Shown: piece after piece, positions 9,868-19,445 of the stretch
Layout of the letters: each line of letters begins with the position of its first letter
Numbering within the stretch: the stretch's first letter is position 1
Assembly: GCA_934182605.1 (NCBI GenBank)
Contig: CAKPRQ010000005.1
Location: 38,468 to 102,467, forward strand
Length of the DNA stretch: 64,000 bases
From: an uncultured Clostridia bacterium
GTDB lineage: Bacteria > Bacillota > Clostridia > TANB77 > CAG-508
Reading direction: 5' to 3'
Notes under the pieces: model-generated
Seen by the model: only the letters and a program-made list of their open reading frames with translations
What the model was told of the DNA's origin: nothing
The model's database searches: none
Program-made: the position numbers and the translations under genes

Positions 9868-9894
9868 AAAAATACACATATTATAATGTGTATT
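9868..9894 (-). terminator. Intrinsic terminator of the TPR/HEPN gene
   Basis: Stem AAATACACAT / ATGTGTATTT with a six-base loop, followed on the minus strand by a run of T. It starts directly after the TPR gene's stop codon. Confidence 0.75.
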
Positions 9895-12198
9895 TTATAA
9901 AATATCTTTTATTATCTTTTTTAATATTCCCCATATTAATTCTGCTTCTTCCGTTTCAATATTCATAGTTTTTCTAAGCTCTACACTTGGATGTATTAAG
10001 TTTCTATAATTTCGTAAAAATTGTGTCAAATGATAATCTGTCTGATGTATTATATATTCTTTTTGAGCAACTTCTATTAAATCAGCTAATCCCATATCTT
10101 TAACTTTAATTTTTCTCTCTTTACCATCTTTTATTAAACTATAATTTTTAATTCCCTTCTCTTGTACTTTATAATTTAGTAAAGCCTCTGCCATGCTTCC
10201 TGATAATACAATAGCAGTTTTTTCTTGTTTACTTGCCATTGCTATTGCACATTCTTTAAAATCTCTTAATAGTATTTCAACAATTTCTTTATCTTCTATT
10301 TTTCTTATTTTATTTTTTAATTCATCTGTATATCCAATACTACTTAAATAGTCAATGTTTATATTTCCTGAAATATTTTCATATTCTTTATTAGCTTCTA
10401 TATACTCTATTCTTTCTTGAAGATAATCTCTTACCAATTCATTTAATCTATATTGGTTTCTTCCCCAATCATCTTGACTTTTAATTTTCACTATATATTT
10501 TTTATTAGTAAATGTCTCAAATAATTCTTGAGCTTTTTCTGGACTAGTCTTTAAAATTTTAGGTCGTTCATTATATGAACATGTTATTATGCCATCTTCT
10601 ACTTGCTCATATAATAATTCCAATTTTGATAGCACCCATACTTTTTCTTTTTGAATTTCTTCATATGCTTCATATAAATCACTTATTTTCTTATTAACAT
10701 CCTTTAAATTTGAAGATGAAATATTATCCTCTGGATCTGATGCTGATGCAATTTCAAAATACTCCTTAGCTTTAAACAGATTTCCCTCTTCTTTATAGAT
10801 AACACCTAAATTATTGTTATATGCAGAATTATTAGGGTTTTCTTCTAATAAATATTCATATAATTGTCTTGCCACATTTTTATCCCTATGAGAATATGCT
10901 ATTTCAAAAATATTCTTCATTTTCAATAAGTGTCTAATTTTAATATCTTTTACTAATCTATCTATATAATCATACATATCTCTTTTGAATAACTCTTTTA
11001 CTATGCAATCTATAAAAGTCCTTATTAAATCTCCTACTGAAATATCATAATTTTGAATATTATCCTTTATAATTATTAATCTATTTACAATTTTTATTAA
11101 ATCTTCTTTATTTGTATATTCTAAATAAAAATCATATTTCTTCTTTCCAAAGACTTCTCTAGCAATTCTATTCTCTGCATATTGTTTTATTGCAAAGTCA
11201 AATGCTTCAAAATTTTTTTCTACATTTATATACATATTAAATATTAGAATATATATTTCTTTTTCATAGTCGTAATATTTTAAAGCTGATATTAAATTCT
11301 TTATATCCTTTAATTTATAATTTATGTCTTCTCCATTATTAATCTTGATATTTAAATATGAGCCTTTCATTATTCTTATTTTTGCTTGTTTTTTATTCGT
11401 AAAAGAGTTCTCTAATTCTTCGAAAATTTTCATATATAAATCATTTAAATCAACATCAATTTCATTTTTCCAAAAATACATATCCTCTATTTGACATTTT
11501 ATTGGAATTTTTTCCATTATTTCACTAACATTTTCTTCATCTTCTTCCAAATATAATAGTATAATATAGTGCCAGTATTTTAGTTCATTCTTAATATCTT
11601 CATTAATTATATCTGTTATATTTTTTATTATTTCTTCTTTATTTTCTAATTCTTTGTTTTCCAATATTTCACTTGATATTTTTAACAAATAATAAAAATG
11701 CTCTTTTGACTTATCTTTAAATTTCACTTTTTCTATTAATTCTACTGTTCTTTTATAATTCTTCTCTCTATATGAATATTCTATAAAACTTTTATAAATA
11801 TTTTCATCTGCAATATTGTTTTCTAAGAAATACTCTATAATTTTGTTCTTTTCTTTATTACTTTCTCTAATAAAAAGTCTTTTATATAATTCAATATCCT
11901 GTTCAAATTCTTTTAGTCCTTTTTTTAAAAAACCTATTGCAATATTGTTATCTTCAACCTCTAAGTCGTCGTATCTATAATATGAAAATCTAAAACTCGG
12001 AATGCAATTAATACTCTTTTCATAATAATATTTCGCTTTTAAAGTATTTCTCTCTTCTTTTCGTTCTTCTATCATTCCTAGCATATGATATAACCTTGCA
12101 AATTCTTCTTCATGTTTCTTATCTTTTAGCATAATTTCAATTAGTTTTTTTGCTTCATTATCTTTATTTTGTTTTAATAGTTCAATTAGTTCTTCCAT
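9895..12198 (-). CDS. TPR protein with C-terminal HEPN-like domain
   Basis: A 767-residue protein. Residues 1 to about 545 are helical repeats of TPR type; the clearest is 'NPNNSAYNNNLGVIYKEEGNLFKAKEYFEIASASDPED'. Around 560-640 there is a compact segment ('ILKTSPEKAQELFETF…KIKSQDDWGRNQYRLNELVRDYLQER') that looks like a winged helix. The last 100 residues ('DFKECAIAMASKQEKTAIVLSGSMAEALL…') resemble a HEPN fold, with 'RNYRNLIHP' giving R729-x6-H736, the ribonuclease motif of HEPN toxins. A scaffold/sensor coupled to an RNase-type effector would fit a defence or stress role, but that is inference. It has its own ribosome site (GAAAGGA) and terminator and lies just outside the integrase element. 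No close named family is recognised. Confidence 0.6.
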   Translation of the reverse strand: MEELIELLKQNKDNEAKKLIEIMLKDKKHEEEFARLYHMLGMIEERKEERNTLKAKYYYEKSINCIPSFRFSYYRYDDLEVEDNNIAIGFLKKGLKEFEQDIELYKRLFIRESNKEKNKIIEYFLENNIADENIYKSFIEYSYREKNYKRTVELIEKVKFKDKSKEHFYYLLKISSEILENKELENKEEIIKNITDIINEDIKNELKYWHYIILLYLEEDEENVSEIMEKIPIKCQIEDMYFWKNEIDVDLNDLYMKIFEELENSFTNKKQAKIRIMKGSYLNIKINNGEDINYKLKDIKNLISALKYYDYEKEIYILIFNMYINVEKNFEAFDFAIKQYAENRIAREVFGKKKYDFYLEYTNKEDLIKIVNRLIIIKDNIQNYDISVGDLIRTFIDCIVKELFKRDMYDYIDRLVKDIKIRHLLKMKNIFEIAYSHRDKNVARQLYEYLLEENPNNSAYNNNLGVIYKEEGNLFKAKEYFEIASASDPEDNISSSNLKDVNKKISDLYEAYEEIQKEKVWVLSKLELLYEQVEDGIITCSYNERPKILKTSPEKAQELFETFTNKKYIVKIKSQDDWGRNQYRLNELVRDYLQERIEYIEANKEYENISGNINIDYLSSIGYTDELKNKIRKIEDKEIVEILLRDFKECAIAMASKQEKTAIVLSGSMAEALLNYKVQEKGIKNYSLIKDGKERKIKVKDMGLADLIEVAQKEYIIHQTDYHLTQFLRNYRNLIHPSVELRKTMNIETEEAELIWGILKKIIKDIL

Positions 12199-12288
12199 AG
12201 TAAATCCTTTCGATACTTTTTAACTATTATATTAACATTATTTAATCAAATATTTTGTCGAAACTTGTAGAAAATTATACTTTTATAA

Positions 12289-13116
12289 TTATTTATGGTT
12301 ATCTATTTTATCAATATATTCATCCCAATCTTGTTCATTTCCTTCCATTTCGTGCAACCAAAAATACATAAATAATATTTCAAATTCTTGTTTTTTACCT
12401 TTAGTAAATGATTTCTTTGGCATGTTCCTATATAATGAATCTATATTAAATAAATTATCTCCATTTTTATAATCATATTCATATCCTCTATATGATTCAC
12501 TATTTTTCTTTTTGTGTTTACTTCCCCATATTTCTGGAGTTTCATAAAAATAATTTACCCAATCGAAAGCAAAAGCACATAAATTTACACCATATTTATT
12601 TTTCGTTTTCTCTATCCATTCATCTATTTCTTCATTTATCGATGGAATATTCCACCTTGATTGATTACTTTCCACTCTATGATATTCTTTTAAAAATTTG
12701 TATAACATTTCTTCTTGCCCTTTTAAATATGGAAATCTCTTTATATACTCAGCATAGCACTCATAAGATAAACTTCTGAATTCACTTTCTTCACTTAATA
12801 AATAAAAATAAGTTTGTTCTATCCTTGTGCCTCTTCCTATTGACTTATCTAAAAAGTTTCCATATTCAGAATATATATTTACTAACCATTCTCTTATTTC
12901 AGAATCATAATCTCTTAATTTTTTACGATATTTATCTAATTTTTCTTCTTTTGCTATTGTTGTTTCCTCTAGTTCTGTAATATCTAAATAATTATTAAAA
13001 TATTCAAATATATAGTTTACACATATTTTTAAATTTTCATCTTTTTTATTTTTATCAAATTCATTTATTCCATCTTCTTTTTTTCTTTTTTCAACATATT
13101 CTTCTAACTTCATCAT
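12289..13116 (-). CDS. Uncharacterised protein, paired with phosphoesterase
   Basis: A 275-residue protein not recognised. It is acidic, largely helical and soluble, with no signal peptide or membrane segment. Visible features are an N-terminal charged helix, an aromatic-rich middle ('FAFDWVNYFYETPEIWGSKHKKK') and a C-terminus rich in Trp, Glu and Asp ('FMYFWLHEMEGNEQDWDEYIDKIDNHK'). It starts 21 bp after the phosphoesterase stop on the same strand, so the two genes very probably form an operon. It could be a substrate-binding partner or an independent hypothetical protein. No function is assigned. Confidence 0.7.
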   Translation of the reverse strand: MMKLEEYVEKRKKEDGINEFDKNKKDENLKICVNYIFEYFNNYLDITELEETTIAKEEKLDKYRKKLRDYDSEIREWLVNIYSEYGNFLDKSIGRGTRIEQTYFYLLSEESEFRSLSYECYAEYIKRFPYLKGQEEMLYKFLKEYHRVESNQSRWNIPSINEEIDEWIEKTKNKYGVNLCAFAFDWVNYFYETPEIWGSKHKKKNSESYRGYEYDYKNGDNLFNIDSLYRNMPKKSFTKGKKQEFEILFMYFWLHEMEGNEQDWDEYIDKIDNHK

Positions 13117-13137
13117 ATTATTTTTTCTCCTATCTGA

Positions 13138-13899
13138 TTAAAATATACTTTCAAACTCCAATGGCACTATATCTTCATAAAGCAATGTATATTGCGAATT
13201 AACTTGCCTATAATCATGGTAATGTCCAAAATACCATTTTTTAAATTCACACTTTTCTGATATTTGCTGCAAATAATCTGTTAAACAATCTTTCTTATAT
13301 TTTCCTGCACCTAATATAACTTGTACACTTGTTGGACAACAATGTGAAATAATATAATCAACTTTATAATTTACTTTTTCTAAATTTTTAATTCCATTTT
13401 CCATCTCTTCATTTGTTGGCAATTCTAAATCCCACCATGAGTAATCTCTAATTCTAAAATATGCACCTCTTTTTCTAAAGTTATATATCTTTTCTTCTTC
13501 ATCTAAGTTTAATATTCCATCTTGTATATCATGTGAAGATGCTCCACCAAATGCAAATATTTTTTTATTATCTATTTCAAAAATTTCACCTCTCATTAGG
13601 TGTAATACTGAATCTCTAATTTTGTGTACCTTCCCTCCGTGCCACTTTTTCTCTGGATAGTTATATAATCTAGTAAAATTCTCATGATTACCATCTACAA
13701 ATAATGTTGTAAAATTCTTTTTATTTAACCAATCTAACCCATACTTTTCCTGTTCACTCTCGTTTTCAAATGTCCAAACTCCGCCAAAGTCTCCGCATAT
13801 AATAACATAATCATCTTTTGTCATTTCTGTTTGAATAGGAAAGTTATCCATTGAAAATCTTGTAAAGTCAGAATGGCAATCTCCTGTTATATAAATCAT
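13138..13899 (-). CDS. Calcineurin-like metallophosphoesterase
   Basis: A 253-residue protein with the metallophosphoesterase metal motifs in order: GDCHSD (D-x-H, near residue 7), ICGDFGG (GDxxG), VDGNHEN (GNHE), an ISHCCP histidine and FGHYHD (GHxH) near the C-terminus. All di-metal ligands appear intact, so phosphomono- or diesterase activity is expected. The substrate (nucleotide, RNA or protein phosphate) cannot be read. GGTGAT precedes the ATG at 13899. It is the first gene of a two-gene operon with the unknown 275-residue protein and lies immediately left of the proposed element boundary at 13924. Confidence 0.88.
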   Translation of the reverse strand: MIYITGDCHSDFTRFSMDNFPIQTEMTKDDYVIICGDFGGVWTFENESEQEKYGLDWLNKKNFTTLFVDGNHENFTRLYNYPEKKWHGGKVHKIRDSVLHLMRGEIFEIDNKKIFAFGGASSHDIQDGILNLDEEEKIYNFRKRGAYFRIRDYSWWDLELPTNEEMENGIKNLEKVNYKVDYIISHCCPTSVQVILGAGKYKKDCLTDYLQQISEKCEFKKWYFGHYHDYRQVNSQYTLLYEDIVPLEFESIF

Positions 13900-13923
13900 T
13901 TTATCACCTTTTTCTGTTCATTT

Positions 13924-13973
13924 CGGTATTTAATATATAAACATATTGATTTTTATTCATTTCTTATATACCG
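13924..13973. repeat. Left 50-bp boundary site of integrative element
   Basis: A 50-bp unit beginning CGGTATTTAA and ending TTATATACCG, so its ends are inverted copies of each other. A unit of the same length, order and orientation lies at 27155-27204. The 10-bp left ends are identical, the right ends match at 9 of 10, and the A+T-rich middles differ. Together they bracket the integrase, primase and R-M genes. Confidence 0.55.
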
Positions 13974-14030
13974 CTTCTGAATTTATTTGTATTATACTAT
14001 TTTTTATTTAAAATTCCTAGTATTTTTACA

Positions 14031-14060
14031 GAAAAAGAAACCTTTAATCAAAGGCTTCTA
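14031..14060 (-). terminator. Intrinsic terminator of the primase-helicase gene
   Basis: On the minus strand GAAGCCTTT-GATT-AAAGGTTTC is followed by TTTTTC. The stem overlaps the gene's stop codon. Confidence 0.7.
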
Positions 14061-16838
14061 AAATGGCAATATTATTTCTTCATTTTCTTTATTTGTAGAA
14101 TTTTTACCTAAATCTGGACTTATCATTTGTTGATGTACCGCAATTACAGCTATACTTTCATTGTTAATTTTTCTTCTTATCATATTTCTATCTTTTTCAG
14201 CAATTGCAATGCTTCCATGTTTTTTCAAATATGTCCAAAGCGCTCCTGGGTTTAATGGAAATTTAATATTTTGTTTTTCATAATATTCTACAACTAATTT
14301 ATATGCAGTTCCTGGTATTAAATAATACATGCTTTTTTGACTGTCATAACATCCTAAAACTTTTGCATATGGATTCGTACTACTTTGGTTTTCATGTAGA
14401 TATACTTGAAAATATGCTTCTCCACTTGCCAACAATTCTTGTATTGCATAGAAAAACATTTTATCTGGTTTTGAATCTGATGTTCTAATACTTTGTTTAT
14501 TTGCTAATTTTAACAAACTATTAAAACATATTAGTTTCCATTCAGTCATAATCGTTGTATCTATAACACCATTGGCTCTTGCAAATTCAAAAAACATTTC
14601 ACAACCTATATACAATGATGCCATATTTTCTGGTATTCTCGCATGAGAAAAATCTCTGTTAAATTTTTCTCTATATCTAGGAAAGTCAATCTTTATTTGC
14701 TCTCTAACTTTATCGTAATTTACAATTATCCATTTTATATACTCTCTCATACAAATATTAAGCTTATCTTTATTTCCTTGTAAGTATGATAAAATATCTA
14801 ATCTTAAATCTCCCTTTTCTATTTCTACAATTACGCTTCTGGCTACCCTACTTTCTGCGAAATTAGGAAAGTTTTCTCCTGTTGCCATTAATATTCCTCT
14901 TGAGCTATATGATTTTCTTATATCTTTACCATTTTGTTTCATTCTTGATCTGCCTTGTTTATCTCCTGCCATTCCAAATATACTTTCCGCAACTGCTTCC
15001 ATTTTTCTCGACTCTTGTAATGATTGACTTGGATAATAGTCATCTATTAACAATACACTGTCTTTTACTATAAAAGCTTGTTTTTCTAGACTATTTACCG
15101 TATCTTTAAACCCACAAGGTATTGTATCTCTTTCAAAATTTCCAAAGTGCGATAACATTAATGCTGCTAAAGTACTTTTTTGTGTTCCACTTTCTCCTAG
15201 TATCCAAGTAACAAAACCATTAGCTATTCCTATTTCTCTAAATATTTCTTGTAAAGGTGCTAAAAAAATGGTTCCTAATAATGGTACTATAATAGTTTCT
15301 TTCCCTACATTTAATAAGCTGAGTGATGTTTCTACACATTCCTTTATTTGTTTTGAATCTAACTGGTCTTCTATAAACTTATATTATTCTAGTCCTGACT
15401 CACTTAAATCAACTTTTATATCTTTATTCTCTCCAATTACTCCACCATGATATAAATAATGTAATTTTCCATTTATTTTTCTAAAACCCATATGTGAATA
15501 TATTATTTCTTTAGTTGATAATTTACTTAATATTTTTGATGTATCTTTAAAATATTCTTTATTATTTCCATTTGGACTTATTCTAGGCTCAAAGTTCCAT
15601 GTTCCATTTGCAATCCAATTTAAGCTCTCAAAGTCTTTTATATTTAGTGTTATTTTTGGCAACTCTTCTCCTGTATTTAAAATAGTTTTTAAAGTAACAT
15701 CTGTCCTTGTTTCATTTCCATCATTATATGTAATAAACTTTGTTGGAATTGCAATAAAATTACTTATTACTTTATCTTCTAATACATCCTTTTTTATTAT
15801 TTTCTTAACCAACCCTCTGTCAGAAAATTCATAACTATGAGGTCTTAATAAATCATTATATTGTTTATACTTATCTTCTGATATTTCAAATTCATCATTA
15901 TATGCATATCCTTCTAATAATCTTGGACAATAATAATTATCACTTTTATATTCTATACTTTTTCCTCCATAAAAGAAATCTGCTAAATTTTGTTTTGATG
16001 TATCTGGATTAAAATCTTTAAATATTTCTAATAATTTTTTAGGGATTTTTTCAGCAGTTTTATAATCCACAATGGGTTCTTCCAAAACATAACCAACCCT
16101 AAATTTATGTTGTTCCTCACTATGGCTAAATGTATAATATGCAAATGTAGGCATAAACTCTATTTTCTTACAATATTCTAGTAATTTATTTATTGTTGCA
16201 TGTTCTTTTTCATTTGCACATATTTTTATTCCATTTTTTGTGTTATCAAAATCCACTAAAAATAATTGTTGCCCTTTAAAATTTTGTTTTGCATTCGACT
16301 TTATTCCTGATGGAATTATTGTTTTTCCTTTTACAATATTATTTAATATTTCATCTAATGAATATTTTTTTATTTCAAGATTAGGTATTCGATTTTTTAT
16401 ATATGCCGCCTCTTTCTTATCTGGCTTGCTTGTATGTTCTATTATATCAAACATACAATTTATATCTCTCGGTTTATTACCTTTATCAAATACTAAATCT
16501 GTAATTTTTTCTTTTGTTCTATTTTTACTGAAGCAAGACATATTTTCTTTTATCTCTATATTTAATCCAAAGTCATTAATCAATTGTTTTGCTGCATCAA
16601 AATATGTTGGTAAATTTTTATATTGCATTACAAATGTTACCATATTACCACTATGCTCTTTTGCTGCAAAATCTGTAAAACCTTTTTCATCATTTACCCA
16701 GAACGACGGATGCTTTTCATTTCTAAATGGCGAACAATATCCAATACTATTTCCAGAATGTTGTTGCGGTTCACCTAAATAATATCTTGCTACTTGTTTA
16801 TTTGTTAATTTACTTCTAATTTCATCATATATATTCAA
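14058..16838 (-). pseudogene. CHC2-type primase / DUF927 helicase split by in-frame TAA
   Basis: Two open frames (16838-15384 and 15158-14058) are in the same reading frame. The stretch between them is open except for one TAA at 15384-15386. Joined, they give a protein of about 926 residues: an N-terminal CHC2-like zinc-finger primase part ('CSPFRNEKHPSFWVNDEKGFTDFA…H.GN'), a middle primase-like part ('FLVDFDN…HKFRVGYVLEEPI'), then a DUF927 helicase-like part. The Walker A motif GESGTQKS lies at 15171-15197, inside the stretch after the stop with no ATG, GTG or TTG upstream of it. The Walker B-like 'VLLIDDYY' is in the second half. The first half alone would lack the ATPase, and the second half would lack Walker A. 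Without readthrough the replication protein is inactive. A sequencing error is the alternative. Confidence 0.8.
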
Positions 16839-16984
16839 TTGTATCCCTCCTAAAATATTTCTAAATTTATTGAATATTTTAGGCTAATCGTATATAATAT
16901 ATTTAGAGATTGTTTATATAGGTTAACCTTTATATTCAATTATATTGTTCTTTCAAGTACCAATTGAAAGGACAATTTTTTATT

Positions 16985-17203
16985 TTATACAATGTGAAAA
17001 TCCCTTCTTTCATTCAAAATGCTATTTTCTTCTTGAGATTTTATAAAATCGTTTACTGATTTTTTTGTAAAAAATACTCTTCTACCAATCCTTACAAATT
17101 TTATTTTTCTTTCTCTGATTAATTTTGAAAGAGACCACTCTGTAAATATCGGTTTATATTTTTCTATTACTTGTTGTTTTGTTAAGAATTCTTCTTCATC
17201 CAT
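16985..17203 (-). CDS. Excisionase-family HTH protein (second of pair)
   Basis: A 72-residue protein of the MerR-like/HTH_17 excisionase type: 'FLTKQQVIEKY…WSLSKLIRERKIKFVRIGRRVFFTKKSVNDFIKSQ' gives the helix-turn-helix followed by the 'R.GR+..F.K..v..F' wing. The ATG at 17203 lies one base from the stop of the preceding similar gene, so the two are translationally coupled. It probably acts as a directionality factor or repressor for the integrase region. Confidence 0.75.
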   Translation of the reverse strand: MDEEEFLTKQQVIEKYKPIFTEWSLSKLIRERKIKFVRIGRRVFFTKKSVNDFIKSQEENSILNERRDFHIV

Positions 17204-17204
17204 T

Positions 17205-17399
17205 TTATTTTGTGTTCACCTCCTGCTTCTTTAACCAAATTAAAAACTCTTTTTTAGGTATTAATTTTCTATTCCCTATTTTTACTAATGGAATTTGTCC
17301 AGAATTTATTAAATTATATACTCCTGCTTTTGAAATTCTCATTTTTTCTTGAATTTCTTTAACAGTTAATAGCTCTGGAATATCTGTTTTTTCTTGCAT
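17205..17399 (-). CDS. Excisionase-family HTH protein (first of pair)
   Basis: A 64-residue protein with the textbook HTH_17 pattern 'LLTVKEIQEKMRISKAGVYNLINSGQIPLVKIGNRKLIPKKEFLIWLKKQ'. These small proteins bend DNA at attachment sites (Xis) or repress element promoters. An AAGGAGGTGAG ribosome site lies directly upstream of ATG 17399. It is transcribed divergently from the DUF6076/integrase pair, sharing a short control region with paired promoters. Confidence 0.8.
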   Translation of the reverse strand: MQEKTDIPELLTVKEIQEKMRISKAGVYNLINSGQIPLVKIGNRKLIPKKEFLIWLKKQEVNTK

Positions 17400-17441
17400 A
17401 ATCTCACCTCCTTAGAATTATTCGAAGTAATTGACAGATTA

Positions 17442-17510
17442 TTCTTGACTTTTAATATGTCTATATGTTACAATAGATTCAAATTTAAGTCAAGACATTT
17501 TTGAAATTTA
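17442..17510. promoter_or_regulatory. Divergent promoters with inverted repeat
   Basis: Rightward: TTGACT (17445-17450), 18 bases, TACAAT (17469-17474). Leftward, on the minus strand: TTGACT, 17 bases, TAACAT, overlapping the rightward promoter. CTTGACTT at about 17444 is matched by inverted AAGTCAAG at 17487-17494, so one regulator could bind both -35 regions. This is a likely on/off switch between excisionase and integrase genes. Confidence 0.55.
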
Positions 17511-17538
17511 TTTTAAAATGTCTAAAAAGGAGATAGTT

Positions 17539-18231
17539 ATGAAACAAGACTCAAAGCAAATTCATCTATATATAAATAATGATACATGTTATCTTATAGA
17601 TATTGAAAAAAAAGCTGTTACTAAAGAATTTAATTTAGGTAATTTTGTAATTGAATTATTTGAAGAAACTAATGCAACTGAAAAACATTTAATTGAATTT
17701 TTGTTAAATAATCATGCAGATTCATTATATAATTTAGGTAATGAATTATCAAAAATGGGACCATTCAAATGTAGAATTTTTAGTGGAATTAAAATAGAGA
17801 ATGATTTACAAATGCCATTAGAAATTTATACTTTTAAATCTTATCATGATTTTATTTTATTCATTTTATATAGAGCCGCTGCTTTAAATATTCAATTTAA
17901 TAAATGTAAAAATTGTGGCAAATATTTTGTTCCTACAACTAAAAGTAATGAAATATATTGTACTCGTGTTTTTAGAAATGGTAAGACTTGTAGAGATATC
18001 GGTTATGAGCTTTCTGTACAATCTGATGAAATAACAAAGTTATATAGAAATGCATATAAAACTCAAAATGCCAAGAAGCAAAGAAATAAGGATATTGCTA
18101 ATGTAGATAAACTATTTGCCAATTGGGCTTCTAAGGCTAAAGAGATGTATAAACTTTGTAAAGATAATAAAATTAAACTTGATGAACTTTCAAAATGGCT
18201 AAAAGATAATCAAGATTGGATTAATAAGTAG
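17539..18231 (+). CDS. DUF6076-like zinc-ribbon protein
   Basis: A 230-residue protein commonly found just before integrases in clostridial elements. The visible core is a four-cysteine zinc-binding motif, 'CKNCGKYFVPTTKSNEIYC…GKTCRDIG'. The C-terminal third is helical and basic ('KKQRNKDIANVDKLFANWASKAKEMYKLCKDNKIKLDELSKWL'). An ATG exists at 17518, but AGGAG sits six bases before the ATG at 17539, so that start is preferred. It overlaps no gene and ends 12 bp before the integrase start, so it is probably co-transcribed. Its biochemical role is unknown; DNA binding is plausible. Confidence 0.7.
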   Translation: MKQDSKQIHLYINNDTCYLIDIEKKAVTKEFNLGNFVIELFEETNATEKHLIEFLLNNHADSLYNLGNELSKMGPFKCRIFSGIKIENDLQMPLEIYTFKSYHDFILFILYRAAALNIQFNKCKNCGKYFVPTTKSNEIYCTRVFRNGKTCRDIGYELSVQSDEITKLYRNAYKTQNAKKQRNKDIANVDKLFANWASKAKEMYKLCKDNKIKLDELSKWLKDNQDWINK

Positions 18232-18243
18232 GAGGTAATATAT

Positions 18244-19428
18244 TTGGCAGGAAACATTCTATATATGGGAAATGAAAAATATAGACTTCGTGTTAGTAAT
18301 GGTTTCGATTCAAATGGAAAAAGAAAATATTTCAATAAAACTGTTACTTGTTCATCTAAAAGGGAAGCCGAAAAAGAACTTGCAAAATTTATCACTTCAA
18401 TTGAAGGCGGTTGCACGTATTCTGCAAAAAAAGTTATATTAAATGATTTTAGTAAACAATGGTTAGAAACATATGTAAAACCTAATCTTTCACCAACAGC
18501 TTACCAAAGTTATAATGAAAAATTAAATAAACATATTTTACCATATTTAGGTAACAAGCGACTTGATAAAATAAAACCTTTGGATTTGGATAATCTGTAT
18601 AATTTTTTGCTAACTAAACCAACTAATAGAAAAGACAAAAATGGTAATTACAAAACTTTATCTCCAGCTAGTGTACATCGTGCTCATGAAATATTATCTA
18701 GCATTTTCAGTAATGCTCTTAGGTGGGACATGGTTTCATATAATCCATGTACTAAAGTTGTTCAACCTAAATTTAAACGTACTAAAATGACATGTTATGA
18801 TGAAGAAACATCTAAAAGATTAATAAATGCCCTACTTAAGAAAGCTCCTATAAAATATAAATGCTTTGTTATTCTTGCTATATTAACTGGTTTTAGACGT
18901 GGTGAATTAGTTGGTTTGCATTGGGATGATATTGATTTTAAAAATCATAAAATAAGTATTAAACGAAGTGCCTATTATTTAAGTGGTCAACCTACTTCTG
19001 AGAAGAGTCCTAAAACTGATTTAAGTACTCGTACAATAGCAGTACCTAGTATTTGCTTTGATTTGCTTAAACAATGGAGATGTGAGCAAGGTAAGATGAG
19101 ACTTGCATTGGGTAAATCTTGGAATGGTGCTAAAAATGTTTTTACTACTGCTGATGGTAGAATTATGAATCCTGCAACTGGTCCTAAATGGTTTAGTTCT
19201 TTCTTAACTAGAAATGGTTTTCCTCATATTCGTTTTCATGATTTGAGACATACTTTTGCTACTTTGCTTATTTCTGGTAATGTTGATGTTAAGACTGTTT
19301 CTCATAAATTAGGTCATGCTAGTACTGATACTACTTTGAAGTTTTATGTTCATGATTTGGAGTCTACCGATAGGGCTAGTGCGGAGTTGTTGGAGAATAT
19401 GTTGGTTAAAGATGTGAATATTGTATAA
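18244..19428 (+). CDS. Tyrosine recombinase (Tn916/phage-type integrase)
   Basis: A 394-residue integrase with an N-terminal AP2-like arm-binding domain ('KYRLRVSNGFDSNGKRKYFNKTVTCSSKREAEKEL'), a SAM-like core-binding domain (about 65-165) and a catalytic domain. Catalytic residues are visible: R218 in TGFRRGE, H332/R335 in HDLRH, H358 in LGH and Y368. The start is TTG at 18244, eight bases after AGGAGG. All active-site residues are intact, so the enzyme could still act even though the element's primase is broken. It is the only integrase gene in the window and presumably works on the paired 50-bp sites. Confidence 0.93.
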   Translation: MAGNILYMGNEKYRLRVSNGFDSNGKRKYFNKTVTCSSKREAEKELAKFITSIEGGCTYSAKKVILNDFSKQWLETYVKPNLSPTAYQSYNEKLNKHILPYLGNKRLDKIKPLDLDNLYNFLLTKPTNRKDKNGNYKTLSPASVHRAHEILSSIFSNALRWDMVSYNPCTKVVQPKFKRTKMTCYDEETSKRLINALLKKAPIKYKCFVILAILTGFRRGELVGLHWDDIDFKNHKISIKRSAYYLSGQPTSEKSPKTDLSTRTIAVPSICFDLLKQWRCEQGKMRLALGKSWNGAKNVFTTADGRIMNPATGPKWFSSFLTRNGFPHIRFHDLRHTFATLLISGNVDVKTVSHKLGHASTDTTLKFYVHDLESTDRASAELLENMLVKDVNIV

Positions 19429-19445
19429 TACTCACATCTTTATTA

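Larger units (their letters stand above)
9420..9894. other. 475-bp non-coding region with integration-scar features
   Basis: No convincing gene is seen. The left half is A+T-rich. The right half (9600-9850) has an unusual T/G-rich plus strand unlike its surroundings. It holds a tRNA-Met-like fragment (9674-9699) and the motif at 9827-9842 that recurs at 29505-29520. Together these look like the scar of a former integration site. Confidence 0.5.

Noticed and set aside
13909..13935. 27-bp terminal inverted repeat with 27193-27219, extending outward from the 50-bp sites
   Set aside because: The outer nine bases are part of a ribosome binding site on the left and of a terminator T-run on the right, so that extra match is probably fortuitous.
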